Below, piece after piece: positions 1-9,906 of a DNA stretch of 64,000 bases. The stretch spans positions 127,789,470 through 127,853,469 of the forward strand of contig CM043962.1 of assembly GCA_014529385.2 (NCBI GenBank). Direction: 5' to 3'. Positions within the stretch are counted from its first letter, which is position 1, and every line of letters begins with the position of its first letter. Position numbers and translations under genes: made by a program. The notes under the pieces were generated by a model, which saw nothing but the letters and a program-made list of their open reading frames with translations, had not been told where the DNA came from and did not search any database. Source of the stretch: Adiantum capillus-veneris. Its lineage: Eukaryota > Streptophyta > Polypodiopsida > Polypodiales > Pteridaceae.

Positions 1-259
1 TGGACGAATCCCCGCCCAACCCCCACCGTCCCGCGCCCGTCACTTGGTTGTGTCTTGGGCAGCTTGTAGCGATGCGTAAGCATCCTCATTAATTAACCAA
101 TAATATTGTACATCAAATCTTGAACTATTTGGCTTTTTTAGGTCTACCAACCATTGAGAACCCCACGGGGCTTTTGGTGTGTTAGTGTTGTAACATTGGC
201 CCCCTTACGATAGTGTTCTATCAAAGCTTGTTCTCGTTGATGAAGTAAAGCAGCTCTTG

Positions 260-600
260 GGAGGGCGAAGCTTGTGGAGGGCGTCTGCTGTTGATTTTCT
301 GCTACTCTCTGACGATGAAACATTGTGAGCTGCGAATGATTCTCACACTCTCTCTGTGTTGGCCTGTCAGAAACACGAAGACACGTTTGGGCGTCTGCTT
401 TTGATTGTACGAGCTTTCTGTGGTGGCCTATCAGAAACACGAAGACACTTTTGGGCGTCTCCTGTTGTTTGTACGAGCTTCCAATTCTGCTAGGATCCTC
501 AACGCAGGTACTCTCTGACGAAGAAACATTGTGATGGCTGCGAATGATTCTCACTCTCTGTAGTGGCCTGTCAGAAACATATAGACACGTTTGGGCATTT
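260..600. repeat. Imperfect dispersed/tandem repeats upstream of the ubiquitin-like gene
   Basis: The block starting GGCCTGTCAGAAACAC and running on to GTTTGGGCGTCT occurs near 361, 425 and 565. A longer segment beginning TACTCTCTGACGA at about 302 recurs at about 510, so the region looks like a decayed duplication of roughly 200 bp. A minus-strand open frame of 195 codons over 144-731 is made of these repeats and has no recognisable domain, so it is not called a gene. Confidence 0.7.
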
Positions 601-613
601 CTTTCTCGACGTT

Positions 614-1027
614 GTTGTTTTCTGTGTTCCCCTAGTTTAGTCACTTGATCTTTTCTCTCAATCAGAATCAGCGTGTCAGTCTTGTTGTTTTCTGTGTTCC
701 CCTCGTTTAGCCATGTGATCTTTTCTCTCAATCAGCATCAGCGTGTCAGTCTTGTTGTTTTCTGTGTTCCCCTAGTTTAGTCACGTGAGCTTTTCTCTTA
801 ATGAGAATCAGCGTGTCAGTCGTGTTGTTTTCTGTGTTCCCCTAGTTTAGTCACGTGATCTTTTCTCTCAATCAGAATCAGCGTGTCAGTCTTGTTGTTT
901 TCTGTGTTCCCCTAGTTTAGTCACGTGATCTTTTCTCTCAATCAGAATCAGCGTGCCAGTTTTGTTGTTTTCTGTGTCCCCCTAGTTTAGTCACTCTTTC
1001 TCTCAATCAGAATCAGCGTGTCAGTCT
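614..1027. repeat. 70-bp tandem repeat array, six copies
   Basis: The phrase GTTGTTTTCTGTGTTCCCCT starts at 614, 684, 754, 824, 894 and 964, an exact 70-bp period. Each unit continues with TAGTTTAGTCACGTGATC and ends with AATCAGCGTGTCAGTC. The last unit has lost about 7 bp. Units differ by only a few substitutions, so the array is fairly recent or homogenised. It sits about 0.6 kb upstream of the ubiquitin-like exon. Confidence 0.93.
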
Positions 1028-1480
1028 TACTGTTATAGGACCAGGAAGGACAATTATTTGTGTATGTAATTATCGTTGTAGTACCAGGAGGGGCAGTTAT
1101 TTAATCAGAATCAGCGTTTCAGTCTTACTGTTGTAGGACTAGGAGGGACAGTTATTTATGTATGTAATTATCGTTGTAGAATCAGGAGGGGCGGGTGTGT
1201 ATTCTCTCAATCAGAATCAGCGTGCCAGTCCCCCTAGTTCAGTCACGTGATCTTTTCTCTCAATCAGAATCAGGGTGTCAGTCTTACTGTTGTAGGACCA
1301 GGAGAGACAGTTATTTGTGTATGTAATTATCGTTGTAGAACCAGGAGGGACAGTTATTTGGGTGTGTTTATGCAATTATTGTTGTATGACCAGGAGGGTC
1401 AGTTATTTGGGTATTTGTGTGTTGTTGTAGGATTAGAAGAGGTAGTTATTTTGGGTATGCTCAGTGTTTGTTCCACGAAT
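1028..1480. repeat. Second imperfect tandem repeat, unit about 45 bp
   Basis: Units built on GACCAGGAGGGACAGTTATT and TGTATGTAATTATCGTTGTA recur several times between about 1030 and 1450, interspersed with remnants of the 70-bp unit (AATCAGAATCAGCGT). The period is irregular. An 83-codon plus-strand frame across 1247-1498 consists only of repeat and is not called. Confidence 0.8.
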
Positions 1481-1616
1481 AATAAAGTTTCTGGATAGTG
1501 CTGACTGTGTTCTGTATAGTGCTCCCTATCCCCATCCCTTAAAGTTAAGTATAATTACATAAAGTAGATGTATGTAATGATTATATGATTGTAATCAATT
1601 TGTTTCAGGGAGAAGC

Positions 1617-3165
1617 ATGAAGATTTTTATCAGGATGCCCGTGGGTAATGTCATTAGACTGAAAGCACATTTTCTTGATACTATTGATATGGTAAAGAGA
1701 AAAATAGAAGTCAAAGAGAACATCCTCTGACATAATCAGCGTCTCATCTTTGCGGGGAATTTGCTTGAGGATGACTTTACTCTAGCGCACTACAATATCT
1801 ATAAAGGATGTTATGTCCAGCTTATCCAAATCCCATCAAGAAGTCAAGGTACCTCATCTCAGCTTGTTCTTATCTTATCACTATGCAGATTGCCATAAAA
1901 TGGTGGTTGAGGATAAAATGGTGGTTGAATATGTAGGTTTTGATGACAATGAAACTGAAATTGCATTATGGTGAGAGAAGTATGCTCGTTGCTGGTCTGA
2001 AATCCAGACACGCATGCACTTTTACGAAGATTTTGACAAAGAAATTCTTTACGGATTCTTGAAAGATTTGGCACTTCCTCAAAACATGTAATAGTAATAT
2101 TATAAGTCTACTTGTTTTAAAAGTCTTAAAGATTGAGATGCATTGAATTGGCTATGTCTTTTCCTTTGCAGGTCCTTTGACCAGCATGTGCATGTGGCCT
2201 TGTCTGGACTAAAAGCGGTGATAAGCCTTGAAGCCCAAGCTGTTAGCAACAAAAACTGTTGCCCTTCTTTTAATGAACTGGACAAAGGACTCAAATCTGC
2301 TATTAGATCATATGAAGAAGCGATTAAGAGAGGAAACCCTTTTCTCATCCATTCTGATGTCTCGTATCTCACATTCGAGGGCTGGCATAAGACCCAAGAG
2401 AGCCACTGGAGAATAGCATTCAAGTTTCTGGATTCAGAAGGTGGAGTTGTGCTTTTATATGGTGATTCATCATATCTACACGAGAGCATTGCAGGGTGGT
2501 TTACAGGAGTTTTAGTTGAGCAAACAGCTCTGCTCATTCAAGCTCCTATTACACCATTGATTGATCTCATTGGTGCGAGCGGGATAATACAGCCATCAGG
2601 TGGTCACAAGGAACCAGATTTTGCTGTACAGCCAAAAGCCTCGAAATGGAGAATCCCTCCGTTTGTGGGGGAAGTAGCGTATGGAAATGAGTCGTTATCA
2701 GTATTGCGTGAAGAGCTAGTTCAGTGGACCATTCAAGGTGGTGCTCAGATAGCCTATGGCGTGAAGTTGTCCTTGGAAAAGGATGAAGCCAGTGGAGCAG
2801 AGAAGTCATGGGTGCGTCTGCGATTTTTGGAGAGGCGGCAAGGATATTGTGCTTTCACTCAGGATCTGGATTTTAGTCCGGAATATTGTACCAGAGCAGG
2901 TGATTCAGATTATTTGGTCAGGCTTCCCCTCGAAGTAATATTTGGATCCTCTTCTTCACATCTAGATCTGAGGCTACATAAAGGATTCGTAAAGTTTGAC
3001 CTGTTCCAATTGCAACAGACTGTGCTGGGATTGTTGCAAAACCACTCGGTTGATTTTGTCTGGCATTCAAGGCAAACAAGCCAAAATGCAGATGTATCCC
3101 CTTTGCTGAGCAAGAAGGTCAAGGACAAGTCAAGGGGTATCTTCCATCGGTGGTTCAAGAAATGA
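1617..3165 (+). pseudogene. Split gene: ubiquitin-like exon fused to a nuclease-like exon, 5' part broken
   Basis: Three exons in one consistent phase are visible. Exon 1 (1617-1848) reads MKIFIRM..., matching ubiquitin along its length (DTIDMVKRKI, QRLIFAG, LAHYNI), but a TGA at 1728-1730 replaces the position of Pro38 in the IPPDQQ loop. A TTTGTTTCAG acceptor 8 nt before the ATG would fit the leader intron typical of plant ubiquitin genes. Exon 2 (1889-2087) encodes a short acidic linker with a TGA at 1972-1974 after Leu-Trp, probably from CGA. A standard 84-nt intron (2088-2171) joins it to exon 3 (2172-3165), which is open. Joining exons 1 and 2 needs a 40-nt GT..AG intron, very short for plants, though the phase fits exactly. 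Seen: frames, splice sites and stops. Known: ubiquitin family. Inferred: a fusion gene that has decayed, or whose 5' model is incomplete. Confidence 0.7.
2172..3165 (+). CDS. Large 3' exon: PD-(D/E)XK nuclease-like domain protein
   Basis: The open frame runs on from the upstream exon. Read alone with an ATG at 2143, which lies in the intron, it gives 340 residues. In that numbering residues 20-150 form a mixed helical region without a recognised domain. Residues 157-177 read KEPDFAVQPK, a short gap, then PPFVGEVAY, followed by Glu183, Trp195 and a GVKL strand at 206-209. The PD...E..(K) order, with Asp159, Glu177 and Lys208, resembles restriction-endonuclease-like proteins abundant in fungi, where the motif reads (K)EPD...P..vvEVg.SES. 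The C-terminus is basic (KKVKDKSRGIFHRWFKK). Nuclease activity is not shown. The family call rests on pattern recognition, and an Uma2-like or unrelated fold cannot be excluded. It is the only long intact non-transposon frame in the window, and could be an ancient transfer from a fungus. Confidence 0.6.
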
Positions 3166-3179
3166 TCTAGTATACCTTT

Positions 3180-3365
3180 GTGGTTCCAGGGCCAATGTAA
3201 ACATTATGTGTTCTCATTATGCCCCTGGGAGCCAAGGCCAACATGGACAGCGTAAAAACATTTTTGTACTCATTCCATAGTACCAGAGGACCAAGACCAA
3301 TATGGACAGTGATAAACCATTTTGTGTTCATGCCAGTGGGCTAAGGTCAATATTGATTGTGTGAA
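3180..3365. repeat. Degenerate tandem repeat in the 3' flank
   Basis: Units around GGCCAACATGGACAG, GACCAATATGGACAG and GGTCAATATTGATTG recur about every 50-60 bp (near 3190, 3237, 3297 and 3346) just after the stop codon at 3165. They may lie in the 3' untranslated region. Confidence 0.6.
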
Positions 3366-3510
3366 AAGCTTTGCAAGTCTCTGGTTATTGGTATGTGTAA
3401 GATAGCTTAGCAGTGAAAAGTCTAATCGAAATATCAAGTTGTTCTACTGAATCCTAGTTCGAAGGTCTAGTCCAAACAGGACACTAGTGGGCTTTTACTT
3501 TCATTGTGGT

Positions 3511-3588
3511 ACTCTCATTTACATTCACGGTACACACGTCGAACAGGACACTGCTAGTGCTACTCTCATTCACATTCACGGTACACAC
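3511..3588. repeat. Short direct repeat, period 51 bp
   Basis: ACTCTCATTTACATTCACGG followed by TACACAC at 3511-3537 recurs with one mismatch at 3562-3588. The two small overlapping plus-strand frames here (71 and 85 codons) are by-products of the repeat. Confidence 0.7.
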
Positions 3589-3599
3589 TTTAACTCGCA

Positions 3600-6100
3600 A
3601 CTTTTCACTCACTACTTGTTCCTCAATCGGCTATATGCCCGTGTGCCGACTGCACCTACCTGCGCTGTCACAGGATGTGGAAGGTGTGTGCTTAGACACT
3701 AGACAACTGATTTGGTATTTTGCACTCAATGTGTACATTGGTTCTGAAGTCTGGACTCAATGACTCAATGTGTACGTTGGCTCTGCACTCAATGTTTGAG
3801 CCAATGAGTTTGCTACTTATTAGGACCCAATGTGTGCGGGAGCCAATGAATTTGGACTTTGCAACATTTTAGCACTGTGCGTGAGCCAATGCGTTTGCTA
3901 TGTCACTACATTATGTGTGTGTGCCAAGTGCACCCGCGAATGCACTCAATATTACTGGAGTTTGGTATGAAGTTGTATGCTCAATTGCCTGGTCTGCCGC
4001 AGGGTGTTGAAACGAGTGTGCGTTAAACAGTGATTTGCAGGTGATTTATAGCTGTGTGTGTGTGAGCCCAAGGTTTTAGTGGTATAGTCACGCTGCTTGA
4101 TTTGATCGTTTGTGCGCTCCGTTGATAGACACTTGCGCCAGTGTAGTGGCCAGTGTAGTGCTGGCTAATTTATTGGCACTGTCTTTCGGCAGAAAGGGAG
4201 GGTGAATGCTAAGCCAACTTCAGCCCGTGTACAATGGAATTATCACGTACTTGCTTTTTAGAGAGTAAGTTGAAATAGTAAAATCGTGTATCTCAAACTT
4301 TTTGACGTGTGAATTTTCTGCGGCAGTTGGTGATTTCGCAAGCCTGTGTGGGGTGTCGGTAGTGTTGCCTCTCCCTCTTCCTCTTCCTCTTCCTCTTGCT
4401 CTGGCTCTTTAATCTCTCTCTTTTCCTTTCTGATGATTCCGGCCTGGTGGTTGGGCTGAATGGGGGGAGCAGAAGTGGATTTGCTTTAAAGAAAATAGGA
4501 AATAGCATAGGATGTGGTGTGGTCGAGGGAATGCAGTCCTCAAAATTGTTTTCGTGGTGGTGAATTCTCCTTAAAATGGCTGGCTCCTCTTCGCTAGTGG
4601 CAGACTAAGGTCACACTGTTGTCTCCTGCGGGCAGGTTGTAGGTACAATCAAGGGTGTAACAGAATCCAAATGGTCATCATTGTTTGTGTTCAAATCGAG
4701 CCCTTTCCTTGTGCTGTCAGATTCGTACATCCTACTTTTCTCGTGCGACGAAGCCAGAGTGATACCTGCTCCACCAGCAATGCAGCGCTTTTGGGCTCTG
4801 GCCTTCCTACACAATGTAAGGTTCTATATGTCTGGTTGCAATTTCTTGTTCCTGATTGTTTACGAATCCCATCATAGCCTTCCAGACCACTAAAGTGCAT
4901 TGAATGTACTAACCCTTTGAGTTGCTTGTAGTCATTGCGCATGCATTGCTTGATGATCTCTCATATAGAGAGGAACATGCAGTAATATGGAGGATTGGAA
5001 TAGGAACGTGAATACTAGTACTATAGATGGAGCACTTTGTAGAAATTTCATGCGAAGAAACTTAGCTCTCTAGCAACCTGTGTTTCTTGATTTTTTGTGC
5101 GAGATATGGAGTGGCTCGAAATGGCAACTTGCAGTTCTTAGTGAAATTGTTTCTTTCTTCCCACTCAAGAGGAAGTGCTTCGGTCTCTTCATAAAGTTGT
5201 CATCTCCTGAACTTCTTGTTGTAGAGCCAGGATTTGGCCCAAAAATTCTTCGTTCAGTTCTCGTCTACGATATTTAAGATAATCGCTACCTCTTTTTTTC
5301 CCACCTTTTTGCAGGAGCTACGCCCAAGTCTGTAACGAGGCTAATGAATGTCAAAGGCCTTACATTATACCATTTCAAGAGTCATTTGCAAGTTTGTGTT
5401 GTGTGCTACGTGTACACAAGGTTGTAGTTTGAAGTATGAGACTATGTGTGTAGAAATATCGTCTTGGGAAACAACCGCACAGAGATGGAGCTTGTGAAAA
5501 CTGATAATTATACTGGCCAATTGTTTGAAAATTTCCCATGGTCATGGAGTATTCATTCACGCTTTCGGTCTTCTTGAGTTTGAAGACTCTTACAAGTGCG
5601 CATTGAGACTCAAGGTGGGTACCTGCAATCCATTTTCGAAAAGGCACAACAAACTACTGCGGGTCAGACAGCCATGAATATTAGCCTCAAGCCCGCCTGC
5701 GGATTTGGCGTCCAAGGTTTCTAGTGGCTGTTTCTCAATGGCAGCCAGCCTTTCTCGCGCTAACGTGGGCGAGGGAGCGGCAACTCACCATCCTTTTGAG
5801 AGTGAAGAGTGCTCTCCAGAGAGCTGCCTAACGGCGGTTCAAAGCAGCTAGCAGCACTATTGATGTGCAATCAGGTAATAACAAGAGATCGAAAGCTTGT
5901 GTTTTTAACACACAATTGCGTCAAAATGAGGAGAGAGGTGAAGCCAAGCATAGTGTGAGAAAGCATGCCTGCACTCCTTGTCAGGTCTAGTCCTGTAGTT
6001 TCCTGATATCTTGCTTTTTGCTGAATATCTCAAGGGCGCGCACTGCCGTACGCTGCTAGGATGCATATCGTTGTCATCATCTTCAATAACCAGCATAGGT
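3600..6100. other. No supported gene; low-complexity and unassigned DNA
   Basis: I see no domain in the short frames (all under about 95 codons). The stretch holds CACTCAATGTGTACATTGG-type short repeats at 3720-3860 and a CTCTTC-rich pyrimidine tract at 4367-4440. The remaining frames, for example minus 5375-5647 and plus 5080-5277, lack recognisable motifs or a convincing partner exon. Undetected introns or a non-coding RNA cannot be excluded. Confidence 0.5.
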
Positions 6101-6104
6101 TATC

Positions 6105-6300
6105 ATTCCCAGGATTTCTGATCATATGCTAGCTCGAGTCGGGAATGCCGCTTTGGCAATTCTCGAGGACGAAGCACCTTCGACGCTGTTTTGATACATC
6201 TTTGGATCCGTCTCAACGTGGGATTGCCGATGGCCACCAAGCAGTGATCTGGGGCTGATTTGCGCTCTTGATGTAGGAGAAATGAAGAGCTGGAAATTGG
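6105..6300 (-). mobile_element. LTR fragment related to the TRGAG-2 LTR
   Basis: Read on the minus strand this segment matches 40980-41165 of the TRGAG-2 left LTR: GAGCGCAAATCAGCCCCA, then GGTGGCCATC, GCAATCCCAC and GGATCCAAAG in the same order and spacing. Neither LTR end is present, so it is an internal LTR scrap in opposite orientation to the 40-45 kb copy. The minus frame at 6103-6312 and the plus frame at 40850-41170 share a peptide only because both read through this LTR. Confidence 0.75.
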
Positions 6301-6534
6301 CTGCAAAAACACAGGCTTGGCGCGCGAAAACGCAGCAGACTTACTGCGTAAAGCAGGGCTGGAAACTCAGACCTCGATGATGTCAATGATTGATAGCGAC
6401 GGGAGAACTCAATGTCGAAAAAGGAATGGCCGATGAGAGGCTCAATGGCCTAGTGAAGCATGACACTGCAATGGGGATGCTAGTGAGTGTAGATCCGAAC
6501 CAGTTCCGGTGAAGGGAGGGCTGAGAACTGGGAA

Positions 6535-6650
6535 CGCTAGGGATTGTCTATTGTTGTTGCAAGCGCTAGGGATGGTCAACAACACGCTAGGGATTGTCTA
6601 TTGTTGTTGCAAGCGCTAGGGATGGTCTACTGTTGTTGCAAGCGCTAGGG
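6535..6650. repeat. 29/21-bp tandem repeat (CGCTAGGG units)
   Basis: CGCTAGGGATTGTCTATTG with TTGTTGCAAG occurs at 6535 and 6585, with a variant at 6614. A shorter 21-bp unit lies at 6564, and a terminal CGCTAGGG at 6643. This is a small minisatellite about 70 bp from the MITE. Confidence 0.85.
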
Positions 6651-6718
6651 CTTAAACCTGCATTCGCTGGCTAATGGAGCCAAAACATGCTGGAACTAAT
6701 CTGATTTCAAACGCTGGG

Positions 6719-7276
6719 CCTCATGACTAATTGACACCACCTTGTTAGGTGGGATCTACGGTCCACCATCTTTGAACGATGTGGACCGTCCATTTATTCT
6801 CAAGAATAAAAAGATTCCGATCGATTGAGCCCCTGCGACTCGAACCCACCACCTACACAACCAGAGGCCATCATTCTCCCATTAATCTATCACACGCCAC
6901 TTGAAATGGAGGTGTGAACATAGAATCATATAGCAAAAATGACGGGGTGGGGATCACATGGTGTTTACTAGAGATCACTTTGCGATGGACGGGGTCACAC
7001 TGCAAACACTTTGGGATAGTAGGGGTCACACTGTAATCACTTGGTAATGGGTGGGGTCACAAGGTGATCACATGTTGATTGGGATTCAGACGGGGATCAA
7101 TTGGCGGTCACTTGATGTTCACATCAAATTTACTCGGGGTTCACTTTAATTGTGATCACATGGTGATCACTTGAGGATTAAACCGCCATCGAACGGTGCA
7201 AAACGGATCCCGCTGCCCCCAATCAATAGGGACCGTAGATCCCACTTGACAGAGGTGGTGTCAATTAGTCACGAGG
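6719..7276. mobile_element. MITE-MU: 558-bp Mutator-like MITE with 9-bp TSD
   Basis: The ends are inverted repeats of about 46 bp. The left end starts CCTCATGACTAATTGACACC at 6719. The right end, read in reverse complement from 7276, starts CCTCGTGACTAATTGACACC, and similarity continues to GTGGGATCTACGGTCC. The flanks carry a 9-bp target duplication, AACGCTGGG (6710-6718) and AACGTTGGG (7277-7285), touching the inverted repeats exactly. Long terminal inverted repeats plus a 9-bp duplication are the signature of Mutator-like elements. The interior has no transposase, only GTGATCAC-rich palindromic repeats (about 6950-7165) and a tRNA-like block. It is therefore non-autonomous. Confidence 0.85.
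6832..6905 (-). other. tRNA-like sequence inside MITE-MU
   Basis: Read on the minus strand, GGTTCGAGTC (T-arm/B-box-like, 6837-6846) lies downstream of TAGATTAATGG (A-box-like, about 6879-6889) at a spacing normal for a tRNA gene. The acceptor stem does not pair convincingly and the anticodon stem is unclear, so this is not a functional tRNA. It may be a tRNA-derived SINE fragment captured by the MITE, or chance. Confidence 0.35.
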
Positions 7277-7285
7277 AACGTTGGG

Positions 7286-8347
7286 GCTGTTCCAAACTAC
7301 AAACGTCGGTAGATCTCTGGCGCCGGCTACAATCTAAGGAAAACGCTGGGCCCTTGTTGCATGAACTTCCTTATGGATGACGTCCTCCACGACGATTTCT
7401 GAGAAAGAGGCTTTCTTGAGTGACGTGGAAATGTCCAAAAAACAAGGATGATGATGATACATCTATTTCTAAACAATGTCCTTGCCAATCTCACTGGCAA
7501 ACGATAATCTTTGTTGCCTCAACTTGGACGGTGCGAAGTAAACTGCAGACTCTTGGGGTGGTTATCTCAGATTGGAACCCTTAGGCTCCAGATTGACGGC
7601 TACTGATTGTTGAGAAGATGTAGACGATCTGGATCTGTACTCTGCAATGTTCCTTGCGGAAAGATGGACTTCTCCAAGTGGCCGAGAGGGATGGTTGTAC
7701 AAACATTAGCAAGACTCCGAAGCTAATAGGCTGATCTGGATGGCGTCTTCCTCGGTTGCTATAGCCTGCTAACAAATCCTCACGCTTACAATTACCGTCT
7801 CTATATTTTCAATGCACGTTCTCAGTGGCATGATTTGTCATGTTGAAGAAGTCATGCCTGCAAATATCCATGCTAGGGTTTCTTCATGTTGAGGTAGTCA
7901 GGCATGTATATTAAGCCAACCACTCTCTTGTAGGCGCATCACAATTGTAATTTCCAAAACACACTGTCCTCGTGCTAGCGTGGGAAGAAAAGACTATGTT
8001 CATTTGCTCTTGATGTACATGAGTTCACGCTTGCTACATAGGCAAACTTGCCCATTGGTTTTTTGCAATTTAAGTACTAGTTACGTCTTGATACTCCATT
8101 TTCCCAGTTTGTTTTTCAAGGCCACTTACGCAAGTTTCATATTAGGAATTCCATAACATAAGTGCTTTTCTCTTTAGCTTTCTCTTTCTCTTGTTATCGT
8201 TGTCTTTAATGATTGCGTGTTCCAACTTGTTGAGATGGCTACTGAGGGATGTACACACTGGAAGGGTATAAGTATGAGGTGGGAAAGCTCCCGTAATTAA
8301 CCATGCAGTCCGGGCCATGAGTAACAACAACACTTTTTCAATCATTC
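7286..8347. other. No gene seen; part is probably the Gypsy-B 3' LTR
   Basis: Frames are short and without domains. An imperfect direct repeat (CATGTTGAAGAAGTCATGCC near 7838, CATGTTGAGGTAGTCAGGCA near 7888) is present. The part next to 8348 lies directly beyond the polypurine tract inferred for Gypsy-B and should be its LTR, but no second LTR copy is visible here to set the outer limit. Confidence 0.45.
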
Positions 8348-8787
8348 AATACTCCCCCCGCAAATAACCACAAGGGTCCAGGCCATGAGTATGAACAACC
8401 ATTCTCAAACATCATTTCTCACCCTCCACTTGGGAGTAAAATCACTAATCATTGAAACCAATATTAAAACCAGAGTCAAACATTTCAAAAAGGCACCCAG
8501 ACAGGTTTAAAACAGATACCATCCATTTCAAACAAAGTTTCAAACAGAGTTTCAAACAATACTTTCTCAAACAAAGGTCAAAAGTATCTAACTAGAAAAC
8601 AACTAGAGAGTTCATTCAGGGTTTTGTTCGGACAACCGAACTTTGCCCTTCTGCATCACGGTGATGGTTTGGTTTCGAACCTAGAGAGTCGCATCATTCT
8701 TGTAGTGCCAAGGCATGCCTAATAGAACGTCACAATTGCCCAACTTCATAATGTGGAAATCGGCTTTTTCATAATAATCCTGGATAG
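8348..8787 (-). pseudogene. Gypsy-B 3' part: protease C-terminus, spacer and polypurine tract
   Basis: On the minus strand the frame running from 8787 reads QDYYEKADFHI then LGNCDVLLGMPWH, the C-terminal half of a gypsy aspartic protease (the ILG-type motif LLGMPW). A TAG follows after NDATL. The frame continues from 19755-19804 if the Gypsy-A insertion is removed, because the TSD bases are shared. After about 230 bp of non-coding DNA there is GCGGGGGGAGTA (8351-8363 read in reverse), a polypurine tract, and then a TG start at 8348. Protease is thus followed by the 3' LTR with no reverse transcriptase, so this copy was already non-autonomous when it was hit. Confidence 0.7.
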
Positions 8788-9310
8788 TGTAACATACTTG
8801 GACACTCCAAGTCAAGAATCAACCGCGACAGCACCAAATAACCACTTCAAAACAATTCACAGATCACAATAGATTTGCATTGGCCCGGCGGAGTTCCGTG
8901 CCTAGAGATATTGGCCCTAAAGACTGGCGCCCCTTTCGGTATTTCTTTTTGTATTAATCAATCATCAAAGTACAAGAGAGCGGTTAGGGTTTCACTCTCA
9001 GACTCTGCATCCAGATGCTCTGAGAAGTGAGGCCCTCACCACTAATTTAAAGATTACAAGGGATGCCCAAAAGCAGAGCCCCAAAAGCTTTTAAAATAAA
9101 AAGCATCAGTTCTCTCTCTCTCTCTTAGAGTCTTTTCTCTTTTTTTATAAAATTCGTGTCGCTCATCATTTTTCAAAAATAAAAAAATAAAAAAAATTTG
9201 TTCAACCTCTGCGATTTCCGGAAATTAGGGTTTTTGGGGTTTGCAGGAATTTTAGGGTTTCTGGCAGAAATTAGGGTTTCTGTTGTCCGCCACGTCATCA
9301 CTTTGTGACA
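8788..9310 (-). repeat. Gypsy-A 3' LTR (523 bp)
   Basis: Matches 19245-19749 with scattered substitutions and small indels. For example, this copy has an extra AGAGCCCCAAAAGC block. It includes a CT microsatellite at 9113-9124 and repeated TTAGGGTTT motifs near the U3 start. Flanked by the GATAG duplication. Confidence 0.95.
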
Positions 9311-9323
9311 TACCCCCCTCTTG
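9311..9323 (-). other. Gypsy-A polypurine tract
   Basis: In element orientation AAGAGGGGGGTA lies directly before the TG of the 3' LTR. Such tracts prime plus-strand DNA synthesis. Confidence 0.85.
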
Positions 9324-9906
9324 AAAGCATTGTAATCGACCGTGATTACGCCTGCAAAACCAACAAAAGCCATAAACCGTCTTAGCAGACACTGACTGTT
9401 AGTACCTACGTACTAGGAACACACATCTAGCACATGTACAAAATCGACAGTCACATCACACGACATCACCAGACATCACAGGACATCACATGACATTCAA
9501 CATTCATTCGGATATTAGACCATGATTTATCGGCAATGTAGCTAGCAATCATATCTAGGTCCAATCAGGACCTCATCGATGTCCGATTGACTAACCCCTA
9601 TTGCAACCATGTCTATTCGAGATCAATCAGACCAAAATGCTGCAGTCATTTCGTCTATCAGTTCCTGCACTCACAAGAAGTCAAGAACAAATCAGTATCA
9701 TTATCAGGAATTCCATTTCATAAAGTCATCCAGCAGAATACTGTCAGCTCTCAGTATCCCTGAAGCTCAAAGAGACATCAGTGACTTTAGTATCAAAATC
9801 GAGGCATCTGTTGACAAAGGAGCGGAGTAACTCCCCTTTTGTGCATCCCACTGCACCAGATCTTCGGCCAAGCTGAATTTCTGGGTTCCGTTTAGAGTAG
9901 ACTATG

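Noticed and set aside
144-731. 195-codon minus-strand open frame
   Set aside because: It is built from the local direct and tandem repeats and shows no domain, so it is an accident of repeat composition.
614-1027. Possible CRISPR-like array
   Set aside because: Repeats are contiguous 70-bp units without unique spacers, in a plant-type sequence. There are no cas genes.
1617-1848. Functional polyubiquitin gene
   Set aside because: Only one diverged ubiquitin-like unit is present, with a stop at 1728, no Gly-Gly end and no following unit.
2100-3158. Minus-strand frames antisense to the nuclease-like exon
   Set aside because: They are short, overlap a convincing spliced plus-strand frame and have no motifs.
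6832-6905. Genuine tRNA gene on the minus strand
   Set aside because: The boxes are there, but the acceptor and anticodon stems do not pair convincingly.
7341-7351. AACGCTGGGCC as the right-hand MITE-MU duplication
   Set aside because: It resembles the left flank but lies 65 bp beyond the inverted repeat. The copy at 7277-7285 touches the element end exactly.
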